Shown piece after piece: positions 16,887-25,983 of a DNA stretch of 64,000 bases. This DNA comes from UBA8514 sp034933685. Its GTDB lineage: Bacteria; Bacillota; Clostridia; Lachnospirales; Anaerotignaceae. The notes beneath the pieces were generated by a model. That model saw nothing but the letters and a program-made list of their open reading frames with translations. It did not search any database and was not told the DNA's origin. How positions within the stretch are numbered: position 1 is the first letter of the stretch; the number at the start of each line of letters is the position of its first letter. The position numbers were made by a program, and so were the translations under genes. The DNA lies in assembly GCA_034933685.1 (NCBI GenBank), contig JAYFNB010000005.1, forward strand, positions 1-64,000, read 5' to 3'.

Positions 16887-17439
16887 CTTTATCACCTTCA
16901 TACTCAATTAAATCTTCGTCCTTTATTTCCTCTTTAATCTTACTGCCTTTAAGTAACTGTATACCAAGCAAAATTATTAAAAATGCAACTACCATAGATG
17001 GAATACCTCTTACGACATCATAAAGTACGTAGGAACCAATGTAATCACAAAAACGGTTTAATATTGGCATAACAAAGTTTTCAAAAAGAAGATATAAACC
17101 TAAAAGTACAAATCCTACACCAAAAATAGTATTTTTCTTCTGAACCAATCTACTCCAGTCACGTCCAAAAAAGTTTTTTAAATCATCACCAAATTTGTTA
17201 TCCTTTTCAATTCTTCCCTCTGGGCTGTACTTCCTCATATTGATGGTATCAAAAAATGAATAGCACCAAATAATTGGCAGAATTACACAAATCTCCTCCA
17301 TATATAAAGCCATCCCCAAAAAAACCACTGCAAAAAATGCCGTCATAATTGCTAAACCCTTTTTCATCATTCCTAAATACATTTCTCCAGCACCTGGCAT
17401 AAAGCTGAATATAAATGTTAATAAGCTATTTTTCTCCAT
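16879..17439 (-). CDS. Polytopic membrane protein in the ECF sigma operon
   Basis: A 186-residue membrane protein. It starts with PGAGEMYLGMMKKG, the TM2/DUF5683-like signature in which a Gly-rich loop separates two helices. Helices also occur near residues 30-65 and twice in the second half. The C-terminus is acidic (KEEIKDEDLIEYEGDKDE). The ATG at 17439 (AGGAG 8 nt upstream) is preferred over the upstream TTG. It overlaps the anti-sigma gene by 14 nt. It may be part of the signal-sensing complex, but this is inference from position. Confidence 0.72.
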   Translation of the reverse strand: MEKNSLLTFIFSFMPGAGEMYLGMMKKGLAIMTAFFAVVFLGMALYMEEICVILPIIWCYSFFDTINMRKYSPEGRIEKDNKFGDDLKNFFGRDWSRLVQKKNTIFGVGFVLLGLYLLFENFVMPILNRFCDYIGSYVLYDVVRGIPSMVVAFLIILLGIQLLKGSKIKEEIKDEDLIEYEGDKDE

Positions 17440-17872
17440 AATCAAAAACTCCTTTCAGCTTTTCAAAGCCACAATCTATTTTTTCCCTAACATGCTTACC
17501 AAAATCAGCCTTCTGCTCAATTTTTGTACGCTGTATGCTCAATTCTTCAAACCGCCGAACATCCATGTTAAACACGCCTGTGAACCAAAGTGTCATTGTA
17601 AAACATGCCGCCACAGCCATTGCACCATATCTGTTAAAAAGCAATCTTGCCGCTCTCTTCTTTATTCTTGCAATCACGCTGTCTGCAACCGATTGTATAG
17701 GCTCAACCAAAGTAGTCTCCTCAAGCATAAGTGTATACCGTTCTATACATCTGTCGCAAAAGGAAAGATGCTCGGCAATTTCCAGCCTTCTAAGTTCATC
17801 GTCCTCGCCGTCAATAAGCCTTTGTAATGCTTCGTCTGTAAGATGTCCGTCATTATCAAAATATTCAATCAT
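17426..17872 (-). CDS. Zinc-finger anti-sigma factor
   Basis: A 148-residue protein with the HxxxCxxC zinc anti-sigma signature (HLSFCDRC, residues 35-42), then one transmembrane helix near residues 85-102 (GAMAVAACFTMTLWFTGVF) and a short extracytoplasmic tail. This architecture binds and holds the partner ECF sigma factor at the membrane until a signal releases it. It starts 2 nt after the sigma gene stop, and its AGGAGG ribosome binding site lies inside the last codons of the sigma gene, so expression is coupled. Confidence 0.85.
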   Translation of the reverse strand: MIEYFDNDGHLTDEALQRLIDGEDDELRRLEIAEHLSFCDRCIERYTLMLEETTLVEPIQSVADSVIARIKKRAARLLFNRYGAMAVAACFTMTLWFTGVFNMDVRRFEELSIQRTKIEQKADFGKHVREKIDCGFEKLKGVFDYGEK

Positions 17873-17874
17873 GC

Positions 17875-18381
17875 TTAAGTACCTCCTTTCAATTTTTCCT
17901 GCAAAATACTTTTTGCCCTAAGTACTTGCGTTTGAACAGTTTTTTTAGGTCTGCAAAGCTGTTTAGAAATTTGGTCATAATCCTTTTCCTCTAAAAAGAA
18001 CATCACTGACACCTTTTTATATGGCTCTTTCAGCTCCATTACAGCCATTTTAATTTCTTCAACGCCTTCACTTGTTAAAAGGCTGTCTTCTGGTAATGGT
18101 GTTGTGTCAGGTCGCTGTTCTGCATCATCGTCCTCATTAGAAAGTTCAACATGCTGGATATAGGCACTTTTTAACCAATCCCTAGCTTTATTAGAGGCTA
18201 TTCTTGCAAGCCATTGTTTATATTTTTCACTGTCGCACCCATCGATGTACTTAAAAGCAGAGAGAAAGGTTTCCTGTGTAAGGTTTTCGGCTTCATGATA
18301 ATTTCGTGTAAACTGTAGGCAGATAGAGAACACCAATTTTTCGTATTGCTTCACTATTAACTTAAACTGTTCATTTGTCAT
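17875..18381 (-). CDS. ECF-type RNA polymerase sigma factor
   Basis: A 168-residue sigma-70 family protein with only regions 2 and 4. Region 2 is at 8-75 (NYHEAENLTQETFLSAFKYI; region 2.4 KQWLARIASNKARDWL) and region 4 is at 105-160 (EPYKKVSVMFFLEEKDYDQI then PKKTVQTQVLRAKSILQEKL). The linker is acidic. The cognate anti-sigma factor and two membrane proteins follow in one operon. A possible self-recognised promoter lies upstream (18415-18441). The genes it controls and the signal are unknown. Confidence 0.93.
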   Translation of the reverse strand: MTNEQFKLIVKQYEKLVFSICLQFTRNYHEAENLTQETFLSAFKYIDGCDSEKYKQWLARIASNKARDWLKSAYIQHVELSNEDDDAEQRPDTTPLPEDSLLTSEGVEEIKMAVMELKEPYKKVSVMFFLEEKDYDQISKQLCRPKKTVQTQVLRAKSILQEKLKGGT

Positions 18382-18414
18382 CTGCCATTCACCTCATTCC
18401 CTCACATTATATAA

Positions 18415-18441
18415 GACGATACAACTTTCCACTAGACTTCA
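18415..18441 (-). promoter_or_regulatory. Possible autoregulated ECF promoter
   Basis: Minus strand TGAAGT (18436-18441), 17-bp spacer, CGTC (18415-18418). This resembles the TGAAAC/CGTC boxes of ECF sigma factors. A TATAAT occurs a few bases downstream, so a sigma-A reading is also possible, although its -35 would be poor. Confidence 0.4.
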
Positions 18442-18475
18442 AAATTCTTAATATTTTTTCAAAAAATTTTGAAAT

Positions 18476-18522
18476 AAAAAAAACACACCTGTTAATTAGT
18501 TATAACCAATAACAGGTGTGCT
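18476..18522 (-). terminator. Terminator after nifJ, near-perfect 37-bp palindrome
   Basis: Arms CACACCTGTTA (18484-18494) and TAACAGGTGTG (18510-18520); the 15 bp between them are themselves almost palindromic, so the stem is nearly continuous. On the minus strand it is followed by TTTTTTTTATTTC. Confidence 0.9.
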
Positions 18523-18556
18523 TATATTTCAAGGAAATTTCAATGCTAATTTACTT

Positions 18557-21500
18557 TTATTTTGTAAGTGCTAAATAGCTTTCAAGTCTATCCTGAGCAT
18601 CCTTAGCTGCTTTATCAAAAAGAGTATCAGCAATTTCAGGGAACTTCTTAAGAAGTGATGAGTAACGAACCTCGCTCCTAAGGAATGTTTTGAAATCAGC
18701 TGTAGGAGCCTTAGAGTCCATAATAAATGGATTCTGACCAGCCTCTTTAAGGTCTGGGTTAAATCTGTACATATGCCAGTAACCTGCTTCAACAGCACGT
18801 TTAGCCTGGTCCTGAGCTCCGCTCATGCCACCTTTAATGCCGTGGTTAATACATGGAGCATAAGCAATAACAATTGAAGGGCCGTCGTAAGCTTCAGCCT
18901 CAGCAATAGCTTTTAATGTCTGATTCTTGTCAGCACCCATAGCAACCTGTGCAACGTATACATACCCGTAGCTCATTGCCATTCTGCCAAGGTCTTTCTT
19001 CTTTGTTTTCTTACCGCTTGCAGCAAACTGAGCAATAGCAGCAGTTGGTGTAGCCTTTGAAGACTGACCGCCTGTGTTAGAGTAAACTTCAGTATCTACA
19101 ACAATAATGTTAACGTCCTCGCCTGAAGCAATTACGTGGTCAAGTCCGCCGTAGCCAATGTCGTATGCCCATCCGTCACCACCAATAATCCACTGTGAAG
19201 GCTTAATTAAGTAGTCTTTACGTGTGTAAATTTCCTTAATAGCTTCGCTTTGGTCTTTAGTAGCTTCAATTGCGGTAATAACAGCATCTGCTCTTTCTCT
19301 TGTTCCAGCAGTTACTTTAAAGCCTTCAACCCATGCAGTTAAAGCGCTCTTAAGTTCGCCGTCAGCAAGTGTTGGAATAACATTCTCAATTTGGCTTTTA
19401 ACCATCTTACGTACAGAAGTTGCACCTAAGAACATACCGTAACCGTATTCAGCAGTATCTTCGAAAAGTGAACAACCCCATGATGGTCCATGTCCTCTTT
19501 CGTTAGTTGTGTAAGGAACTTCTGGTGAACCACCCCAGATGTGTGTACAACCAGCAGAGTTAGAAATCATCATTCTGTCGCCGAAAAGCTGTGTAATAAG
19601 CTTAATGTAAGGTGTTTCGCCACAACCTGCACATGCGCCAGAGAATTCAACGTATGGTTTAAGGAACTGGCTACCCTTTACTGTAAATTTCTGTTTGTCT
19701 TCAATATTTTTAAGAGTTACACTCTTCATTGTGTAATCCCAGTTAGTTGTGTTTTCATCCTTAATAGAAGCAAGAGATGTCATCTTAAGAGCTTTTTCCT
19801 TAGCAGGGCAAGCCTTAACACAAACGCCACAGCCTGTACAGTCTAAACCTGAAATTGCAAGGTGGTACTGTAAACCTGCAAAACCTGTAGCAGGTTTCAT
19901 TTCGTATGAATCAGGTGCATTCTTAGCTTCAGTTTCATCAAGAAGTGAAGGACGAATTACTGCATGTGAACATACATATGAACACTGGTTACACTGAATA
20001 CAGCTGTCTTTAATCCATACAGGAACATCAATTGCAATACCCCTCTTTTCCCATGCTGTAGTACCACCTGGGAAAGAACCGTCTTCACGACCATTAAATG
20101 TAGAAACTGGCAGGTCGTTACCTTCCTGACGAGCAATCTTCTTCATAACGTCTTTGATGAATGCTGGCATGTTAGGGTCAACTGCAACTGGTTCATCAAC
20201 TGCATTTGCCCATGAAGCAGGAACATCAATTTTGTTAATCATTGTAACGCCCTTGTCAATAGCAGCGTTGTTCATGTCAACAACGTCCTGACCTTTGTTG
20301 CCATATGATTTTTCAACTTCTTTTTTAAGATACTTAACCGCATCTTCAACAGGAAGCACTTTTGAAATTGCAAAGAAACCAGCCTGCATAATCATGTTAA
20401 TACGTCCGCCAAGACCAATTTCTTTGGCTATATCAACAGCATTAAGTGTGTAGAAGTTAGCTTTCTTTTCAGCAATCTTTCTCTTAAGGTCAGCAGGAAG
20501 ATTGGCGTCAAGCTCCTCTGGTGTCCAGATTGTGTTTAAAAGGAAGCTTCCGCCTTCTTTAAGGTCACCAATAAGGTCATATTTGTCAACGTAAGACTGA
20601 TTGTGACAAGCAATGAAGTTAGCAGCTTTAATCTGGTAAGAACCCTTAATTGGGCTTGGACCCATACGAAGGTGAGAAATTGTAACACCGCCTGATTTCT
20701 TTGAGTCATAAGCAAAGTAAGCCTGTGCATAGAAATCTGTGTGGTCACCAATAATCTTAACTGCAGATTTATTAGCACCTACAGTACCGTCAGCGCCAAG
20801 ACCCCAGAATTTAAATGAGAAGTTGTCCGCTGGTGATGAATCGAAATTGCCTTCATATTTAGGTAATGAAAGGTGTGTAACGTCGTCAATAATAGATACT
20901 GTAAAGTTGTTCTTTGGTTTTTCGCTTCTAAGGTTCTGGAAAACAGCCATTACATCCATAGGTGTAAAGTCTTTAGAACCAAGGCCGTAACGACCACCAA
21001 CAATAAGTGGAGCGTTTTCAACGTCTGCAAATACGTTTCTAACGTCTAAGTAAAGAGGCTCGCCAAGTGCACCAGGCTCTTTAGTTCTGTCAAGAACAGC
21101 AATTCTTTTAACTGTCTTTGGAATTTGTTTTAAGAAGTAATCAGCTACAAATGGTCTGTAAAGGTGAATTTCAAGTAAACCTAACTTGTCGCCCTTAGCA
21201 TTCATGTAGTCAATAGTTTCTTTAGTTACATCGCATGAAGAACCCATAGTGATAATAATATCTTCTGCGTCATCTGCACCATAGTAGTTGAATAATTTAT
21301 AGTCAGTGCCTGCTAATTCGTTAATTTTTTCCATGTAATACTGAACTGTTTCAGGAACTGCATCATAGAATTTGTTAACTGACTCTCTTGTTTGGAAGAA
21401 GATGTCAGGATTCTGTGCTGTACCACGTGTTGAAGGATGGTCAGGGTTAAGTGAATTAGCTCTGAAAGCCTTAACAGCGTCCATATCTACAAGTTCTTTT

Positions 21501-22078
21501 AACTGATTGTACTCAAGGAGTTCAATTTTCTGATATTCATGGCTTGTTCTAAAACCATCGAAGAAATGTAAGAAAGAAATTCTGCTTTTAATTGCACAAA
21601 GGTGAGCAATACAAGCCATGTGGAAAGCCTGCTGTACATTGCTTGCTGCAAGCATAGCAAAACCAGTCTGGCGGCAGCTCATAACGTCTTGGTGGTCACC
21701 AAAGATTGAAAGAGCATTTGAAGCAAGTGCACGTGCACTTACATGGAAAACGCCAGGTAATAATTCACCTGCTATTTTGTACATATTTGGAAGCATAAGC
21801 ATAAGACCTTGGCTTGCTGTGTAAGTTGAACCAAGAGCACCTGCCTGTAAGGCACCGTGTAAAGCACCTGCAGCGCCACCTTCGGACTGCATTTCTCTAA
21901 CGTCTACCGTCTGTCCAAATATGTTTTTAACACCATTTGCACTCCATTCATCAACCATTTCAGCCATCTGGCTTGATGGTGTGATTGGGTAAATTGTAGC
22001 TACTTCAGTAAAAGCATAAGATGCATAAGCGGCAGCTGTGTTACCGTCCATAGTTGCTTTTCTTAACTGTTTGTTCAT
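18557..22078 (-). CDS. nifJ: Pyruvate:ferredoxin (flavodoxin) oxidoreductase
   Basis: A 1173-residue single-chain PFOR converting pyruvate and CoA to acetyl-CoA, CO2 and reduced ferredoxin. Domains in order: domain I with TYPITPSSQMAEM-type substrate site (YPITPSS near residue 30), the gamma/CoA region, two [4Fe-4S] ferredoxin motifs (CIQCNQCSYVC and CTGCGVCVKACP, about 690-760), and the C-terminal thiamine diphosphate domain with CAGCGET, GDGWAYDIGYGGLDHV and YSNTGGQSSKATP. The ATG at 22078 has a GGGGGG ribosome binding site; the longer reading frame upstream lacks one. It is monocistronic, the central anaerobic pyruvate enzyme. Confidence 0.97.
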   Translation of the reverse strand: MNKQLRKATMDGNTAAAYASYAFTEVATIYPITPSSQMAEMVDEWSANGVKNIFGQTVDVREMQSEGGAAGALHGALQAGALGSTYTASQGLMLMLPNMYKIAGELLPGVFHVSARALASNALSIFGDHQDVMSCRQTGFAMLAASNVQQAFHMACIAHLCAIKSRISFLHFFDGFRTSHEYQKIELLEYNQLKELVDMDAVKAFRANSLNPDHPSTRGTAQNPDIFFQTRESVNKFYDAVPETVQYYMEKINELAGTDYKLFNYYGADDAEDIIITMGSSCDVTKETIDYMNAKGDKLGLLEIHLYRPFVADYFLKQIPKTVKRIAVLDRTKEPGALGEPLYLDVRNVFADVENAPLIVGGRYGLGSKDFTPMDVMAVFQNLRSEKPKNNFTVSIIDDVTHLSLPKYEGNFDSSPADNFSFKFWGLGADGTVGANKSAVKIIGDHTDFYAQAYFAYDSKKSGGVTISHLRMGPSPIKGSYQIKAANFIACHNQSYVDKYDLIGDLKEGGSFLLNTIWTPEELDANLPADLKRKIAEKKANFYTLNAVDIAKEIGLGGRINMIMQAGFFAISKVLPVEDAVKYLKKEVEKSYGNKGQDVVDMNNAAIDKGVTMINKIDVPASWANAVDEPVAVDPNMPAFIKDVMKKIARQEGNDLPVSTFNGREDGSFPGGTTAWEKRGIAIDVPVWIKDSCIQCNQCSYVCSHAVIRPSLLDETEAKNAPDSYEMKPATGFAGLQYHLAISGLDCTGCGVCVKACPAKEKALKMTSLASIKDENTTNWDYTMKSVTLKNIEDKQKFTVKGSQFLKPYVEFSGACAGCGETPYIKLITQLFGDRMMISNSAGCTHIWGGSPEVPYTTNERGHGPSWGCSLFEDTAEYGYGMFLGATSVRKMVKSQIENVIPTLADGELKSALTAWVEGFKVTAGTRERADAVITAIEATKDQSEAIKEIYTRKDYLIKPSQWIIGGDGWAYDIGYGGLDHVIASGEDVNIIVVDTEVYSNTGGQSSKATPTAAIAQFAASGKKTKKKDLGRMAMSYGYVYVAQVAMGADKNQTLKAIAEAEAYDGPSIVIAYAPCINHGIKGGMSGAQDQAKRAVEAGYWHMYRFNPDLKEAGQNPFIMDSKAPTADFKTFLRSEVRYSSLLKKFPEIADTLFDKAAKDAQDRLESYLALTK

Positions 22079-22142
22079 TATTTTCCCCCCTATAATATTG
22101 GTAATGCGTAACTGCAGTTCTTTAAACACTACATTAATTGCT

Positions 22143-22171
22143 ATTTTATCACATCAAAATACATAACTCAA
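22143..22171 (-). promoter_or_regulatory. Promoter of nifJ
   Basis: Minus strand TTGAGT (22166-22171), 17-bp spacer, TAAAAT (22143-22148). Confidence 0.68.
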
Positions 22172-22440
22172 GGCAACAAAAACATTTCGTTAAAATTACT
22201 ACAATCCTTTTGGTAAATCCCCAATATACCGTCAGAATTTTTTTAAAAAAATCCACAAAAGTCCTTATTTCGAACAGAGTTCGTGTTTTTAAGCTTTTTA
22301 AATAGCATTTTTACCAATATTTTATCCTCTTTGTAGGTTATTATGCATAACTTCCAATAATTTTCTTTAAAATCATATTTTAACAGTGTAATGGCTTATC
22401 CCCCTAAAATCCTGTCCATTTTAACGTGTTTTAATTCAAA

Positions 22441-22477
22441 AAAAAGCAAAAACTCAATTAAGAATTTTTGCTTTTTA
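22441..22477 (-). terminator. Terminator after the AIM24-family gene
   Basis: AGCAAAAA pairs with TTTTTGCT across CTCAATTAAGAA, with an eight-T run on the minus strand. Confidence 0.8.
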
Positions 22478-22483
22478 AACCTA

Positions 22484-23158
22484 TTATTTACTTGGTACAT
22501 AAGGTACTATTAATGATGCAAGCTGCTCAATTGTCATGCTCTGTAACCAAACCTTTCCTGGGCCTGAAACAACCGTTTCAAACAAACCCTCTCCACCAAA
22601 CATCATGTTTTTTAACCCTTTTATGGATTGTATATCAAATCCGCAGGTTTCTTCCATAGCGGCTACCACCCCTGTGTCACAAACAAGTCTTTCACCTGGT
22701 GCCAAGTCATACTCAACACAATGTCCATCAAATTCAAGGAATACCATGCCTGGGCCCGTTACCTTCTGCATAACAAAACCTTCTCCGCCAAATAAACCTT
22801 TACCAAGCTTTTTCTGGAAGTGCATTGACAATTCAACTTCTTGGGTAGATGCCATAAACGCTTTTTTCTGACAAATTAAAGTTTCACCCTTTGCAAGCTC
22901 TGTTGCAACAATTGTACCAGGAAATGATGAAGCAAAGGCAATTTCGCAAGCTCCGTTTGCTGTATATCTGCTCATGAATAAATTTTCACCACTAAGCATA
23001 CGCCCCAGACCTTTTTTAAGTCCTCCCTCAGTTGTGTTTTCTGTTGTTATGTTTCCCTTCATCCATGTACGTCCGCCAGCTTGGCTTAAAATACTTTCTC
23101 CTGCATTCAGCTTGCAAATTAAAACTGGTAAAGAGCCACCTTCAATTGTATAATTCAT
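22484..23158 (-). CDS. AIM24 / TIGR00266 family protein
   Basis: A 224-residue protein of the AIM24 (TIGR00266) family: it begins YTIEGGSLPVLICKLNAGES and contains the repeated FGGEGFVMQKVTGPG and FGGEGLFETVVSGPGKVWLQ units typical of the family's beta-trefoil-like fold. The biochemical function in bacteria is not established. It is transcribed alone from a consensus promoter and ended by its own terminator. GGGG is 6 nt before the ATG. Confidence 0.9.
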   Translation of the reverse strand: MNYTIEGGSLPVLICKLNAGESILSQAGGRTWMKGNITTENTTEGGLKKGLGRMLSGENLFMSRYTANGACEIAFASSFPGTIVATELAKGETLICQKKAFMASTQEVELSMHFQKKLGKGLFGGEGFVMQKVTGPGMVFLEFDGHCVEYDLAPGERLVCDTGVVAAMEETCGFDIQSIKGLKNMMFGGEGLFETVVSGPGKVWLQSMTIEQLASLIVPYVPSK

Positions 23159-23230
23159 ATTCTTCCCCTTTCAAAAACAACATTTCGGTTAAAAAAATAG
23201 TCACCATTTCAAATAACCGTCCAGTTTTTA

Positions 23231-23259
23231 ATTATACATTTTTATATAAAATATGTCAA
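23231..23259 (-). promoter_or_regulatory. Consensus promoter of the AIM24-family gene
   Basis: Minus strand TTGACA (23254-23259), 17-bp spacer, TATAAT (23231-23236): a perfect sigma-A promoter, 12 bp after the end of the radical SAM gene. Confidence 0.85.
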
Positions 23260-23270
23260 TATATTCAGTT

Positions 23271-24422
23271 TTATATATACTGTCTCAAATGCTTTTTCAT
23301 CAATTCTTCCCACTGAATATCATTTGTAACCTGTTGTTCGATGTGTTTTACAGTATTCATGTCGTTTACACTAATTCGTGACATACTTGCTAAACTTCCA
23401 GCCAAAAGCATTCGTCTTGCAAGCTGAAATTTTCTTTTTTCTTTTTCTGGTAACTTCATAAACTCGTCAATGTGTGCAAGTATTTCCGTCATATCCCTGT
23501 CCATCCACCCTTCAATTTCAGGCAGAAGATTAATTATATGGTCACTTATTACATAGCCATTGCAGTTTCTTATAGCAGAAAGCATTTCTCTTAATTCCAG
23601 TAATTTTTCAATATCACCGCACTCTTGAAACTCTCCGCTTTTCTGCAATTCCCACATAGGTGAACCCTCTTTCACCACAAAGGTTCTTATTCTAACAAAG
23701 TCTGGATTAACTGCATTTATAACTTCCGCTGTTTCAATTGCGTTTTTATGACTTAGACTTTTTCCACCACTTCCAGGCATATAGAACACATTAAAATTAA
23801 AGTCAGCCTGTTTTATTCTCTGACCTGCAATTACTTGCTGCTGTCTGTTAGTTCCCTTGTTAAGAAGTTTTAACACCTCATCACAACCGCTTTCGTAGCC
23901 AGAATGAATCATTGTAAGCCCAGATTCTCTAAGTAATAAAAATTCTTCTGCAGATATGTTAATAAGTGTATCCGCACGTCCGTATGCCGCAACAAGGGTG
24001 AGGGATGGCAATTCTTTTTTTAAATAAACTATAATATCTGCCAAAACAGCCGGCTTCAGCACAAGGGTATTTGCATCCTGCAGAAACACCGACTGCATTC
24101 CATCGGTTCTAATCCAATTAAAAACCATTGCATAGCAGTCTTTTTCCTGTACATTACCAATACCGCTGTATTCTAACATAACCTTGTCCATGTTAAATTC
24201 GCCATCATCTTTCAGGTGCTTAAGTATCATGTCCCTATAAAAAGCAACATTGTCAATTTCCCTTTTAATTACCTCCACCTGACGAGTTTTGAATCTTCCG
24301 CCTTTGTAAAGAGTGCAAAAATTACACTTGTTCCATGTGCAGTTTTCCGTAATCCTTAACAAAAGACTATTGGCATGAAATGGCGGACGTATATGCCCCG
24401 TTTCAAAAGTTTTTATCTCCAT
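23271..24422 (-). CDS. Radical SAM protein, unknown reaction
   Basis: A 383-residue radical SAM enzyme. The iron-sulfur motif is CTWNKCNFC (CX4CX2C) near residue 26, the spacing used by the COG1032-type group with GCPWNRCxFC. It is followed by a radical SAM barrel with YSGIGNVQ, GRADTL, and HSGYESGCDEVLKLLNKG (the SAM-binding GxE-like turn). No B12-binding or extra cluster domain is seen. The C-terminus is helical. I chose the second ATG (24422), because GGGAG is 6 nt from it. It is the last gene of the seven-gene run starting at 30239. Substrate unknown. Confidence 0.85.
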   Translation of the reverse strand: MEIKTFETGHIRPPFHANSLLLRITENCTWNKCNFCTLYKGGRFKTRQVEVIKREIDNVAFYRDMILKHLKDDGEFNMDKVMLEYSGIGNVQEKDCYAMVFNWIRTDGMQSVFLQDANTLVLKPAVLADIIVYLKKELPSLTLVAAYGRADTLINISAEEFLLLRESGLTMIHSGYESGCDEVLKLLNKGTNRQQQVIAGQRIKQADFNFNVFYMPGSGGKSLSHKNAIETAEVINAVNPDFVRIRTFVVKEGSPMWELQKSGEFQECGDIEKLLELREMLSAIRNCNGYVISDHIINLLPEIEGWMDRDMTEILAHIDEFMKLPEKEKRKFQLARRMLLAGSLASMSRISVNDMNTVKHIEQQVTNDIQWEELMKKHLRQYI

Positions 24423-24442
24423 AAACATCTCCCATCACTAAA

Positions 24443-24811
24443 TTATTGTTTAAACTTATATCTCTCATTTTCTAATGCCTTTGTGGCTTTTTTAAAATTT
24501 TCTTCTTTAACCAAAATGTAATCTGTGTTGTAGGTGGAAACAGCAAATATTCCTATTTCTTCTTCCGCCAGCACTGCAGATATTTTTGAAAGGATTCCTG
24601 TAAGAGAAAAATCCAAAATTCCCTCAATACGAAAACCTCTCCATCCATTCTCGCAAACCTCTGCATTTTGGGGAACGAATTTTTCTTCGCATACAACTGA
24701 AATTTCTTCGTCTGTTTTTCCTATAAACAAAATCTCGCTATCAAAATTCATCTGAGATAAATCTGCCACTTTACAGACTGCAAACCTTTGCTCTAAAACC
24801 TTTAATGTCAT
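24443..24811 (-). CDS. ACT-domain protein
   Basis: A 122-residue protein with tandem ACT-like folds (CASTOR/DUF2241 type): a first half with beta strands around RFAVCKVADLSQMNF and FIGKTDEEISVVCEE, and a second, GILDFSLTGILSKISAVLAEEEIGIFAVSTY, which is the classic ACT ligand-binding segment. Such proteins bind amino acids or related small molecules as allosteric sensors. The ATG at 24811 has AAGGAG 7 nt upstream. It lies 11 nt after the UxaA large-subunit gene and 20 nt before the radical SAM gene. Confidence 0.82.
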   Translation of the reverse strand: MTLKVLEQRFAVCKVADLSQMNFDSEILFIGKTDEEISVVCEEKFVPQNAEVCENGWRGFRIEGILDFSLTGILSKISAVLAEEEIGIFAVSTYNTDYILVKEENFKKATKALENERYKFKQ

Positions 24812-24822
24812 GTCATTTCTCC

Positions 24823-25983
24823 TTATACGTAGTTGCAAACCCTTGCAATTGCAGTTTCCATAAATCCAAGGCTTTCTGCCTTTGTCTGCCTGCCCTCTGC
24901 CACTTCCGCCAATAACTTCATCAGCTTTTCAGCTAGCTCTTCCATAGTTTCAGGGCCATATATCACAGGACTTGCATCAAAATCTATGTTGTCTTCCATG
25001 TTTTTGAAGGTTATTTTGTTGCCAGTTATTTTAATTACAGGGGCAATAGGATTTCCAGTAGGTGTGCCTCTTCCAGTAGTAAACACAATTATCTGTGCTC
25101 CGCCTGCAATCATACCTGCTACCGATGATGGGTCATTACCCGGAGTATCCATAATAACAAGCCCCTTATCCTCTACCTGTTTAGCATAATCATAAACTGC
25201 CTGAATTTCTTTGTGCCCACCCTTGTGAATGCACCCCAAGGATTTTTCCTCAAGGGTGGTAATTCCGCCAGCTTTGTTTCCCGGCGAAGGATTTCCTTCT
25301 CTTACCTCTTCACCAACAAGCTGTAATGCTTTTTCGTATCTGTATATAATTTCATAAATTCTGTTTTTAACCGCTTCATTTTTTGCACGCTTTGCCAAAA
25401 TATGCTCAGCGCCAATAAATTCTGTGGTTTCACTTAAAATTGCTGTTGCACCCTCTTCAACAAAACGGTCACATATTTCACCAACTAATGGATTTGCCGC
25501 TAAACCACTTGTAGGGTCACTTCCGCCGCATTCTGTACCCAAAATAAGGTTACTAAAATCGCATTCTTCACGTTTTAAAAGGCTTGCCTGCTCTGCCATT
25601 TCACGTGCAAAACGCACTCCTTTTTCAACCGTTTTAATTGTGCCGCCCTCTTCTTGTATAATTAAAGTTTTAATTGGCTTATTGGTTCTTTCCTTAATTG
25701 CGTTTACAACTAAATCCATCTGACAATTTTCGCATCCCAACGATACCACAATTGTGCCATAAACATTAGGATTTGCCGCATATCCTGCCATTACGTCCAT
25801 TGTAAGCTGTTGGTCACTTGCAACCTGTGCACAGCCATTTTGGTTGTGGAAAGTAACTGCACCTTTTACCTGTGATGCAATGAAACTTGTTGTGTCTGAC
25901 GCACAAATTGAAGCAGGCAAAATAAGAATATGGTTTCTAATTCCAACCTTTCCATCAGGTCTTTTGTATCCCAAAAAAGTCAT
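24823..25983 (-). CDS. UxaA-family dehydratase/lyase, large subunit
   Basis: A 386-residue protein of the altronate/galactarate dehydratase C-terminal family (UxaA, GarD, SuyB). Visible are GYKRPDGKVGIRNHILILP at the N-terminus, SLGCENCQMD, the CGGSDPTSG loop and HKGGHKEIQAVYDYA, with Cys residues that bind the metal. In this organism the SAF domain is a separate gene. The same split exists for SuyAB (sulfolactate sulfo-lyase) and for some altronate dehydratases, so the substrate (altronate, galactarate, sulfolactate or other) cannot be assigned. It overlaps the SAF gene by one base (TAATG) and lies in the run with the MoxR/VWA genes. Confidence 0.85.
   Translation of the reverse strand: MTFLGYKRPDGKVGIRNHILILPASICASDTTSFIASQVKGAVTFHNQNGCAQVASDQQLTMDVMAGYAANPNVYGTIVVSLGCENCQMDLVVNAIKERTNKPIKTLIIQEEGGTIKTVEKGVRFAREMAEQASLLKREECDFSNLILGTECGGSDPTSGLAANPLVGEICDRFVEEGATAILSETTEFIGAEHILAKRAKNEAVKNRIYEIIYRYEKALQLVGEEVREGNPSPGNKAGGITTLEEKSLGCIHKGGHKEIQAVYDYAKQVEDKGLVIMDTPGNDPSSVAGMIAGGAQIIVFTTGRGTPTGNPIAPVIKITGNKITFKNMEDNIDFDASPVIYGPETMEELAEKLMKLLAEVAEGRQTKAESLGFMETAIARVCNYV

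Larger units (their letters stand above)
22079..22483. other. 405-bp intergenic region upstream of nifJ
   Basis: It contains the nifJ ribosome binding site and promoter, a CGAAC-AGA-GTTCG palindrome (22271-22283), a long AT-rich stretch, and the terminator of the AIM24-family gene (22441-22477). No gene is seen. Confidence 0.6.

Noticed and set aside
22271..22283. CGAAC-AGA-GTTCG palindrome upstream of nifJ, resembling a LexA/DinR box
   Set aside because: The Gram-positive LexA box needs four bases between the arms (CGAACnnnnGTTCG); here there are three, and nifJ is not an SOS gene.
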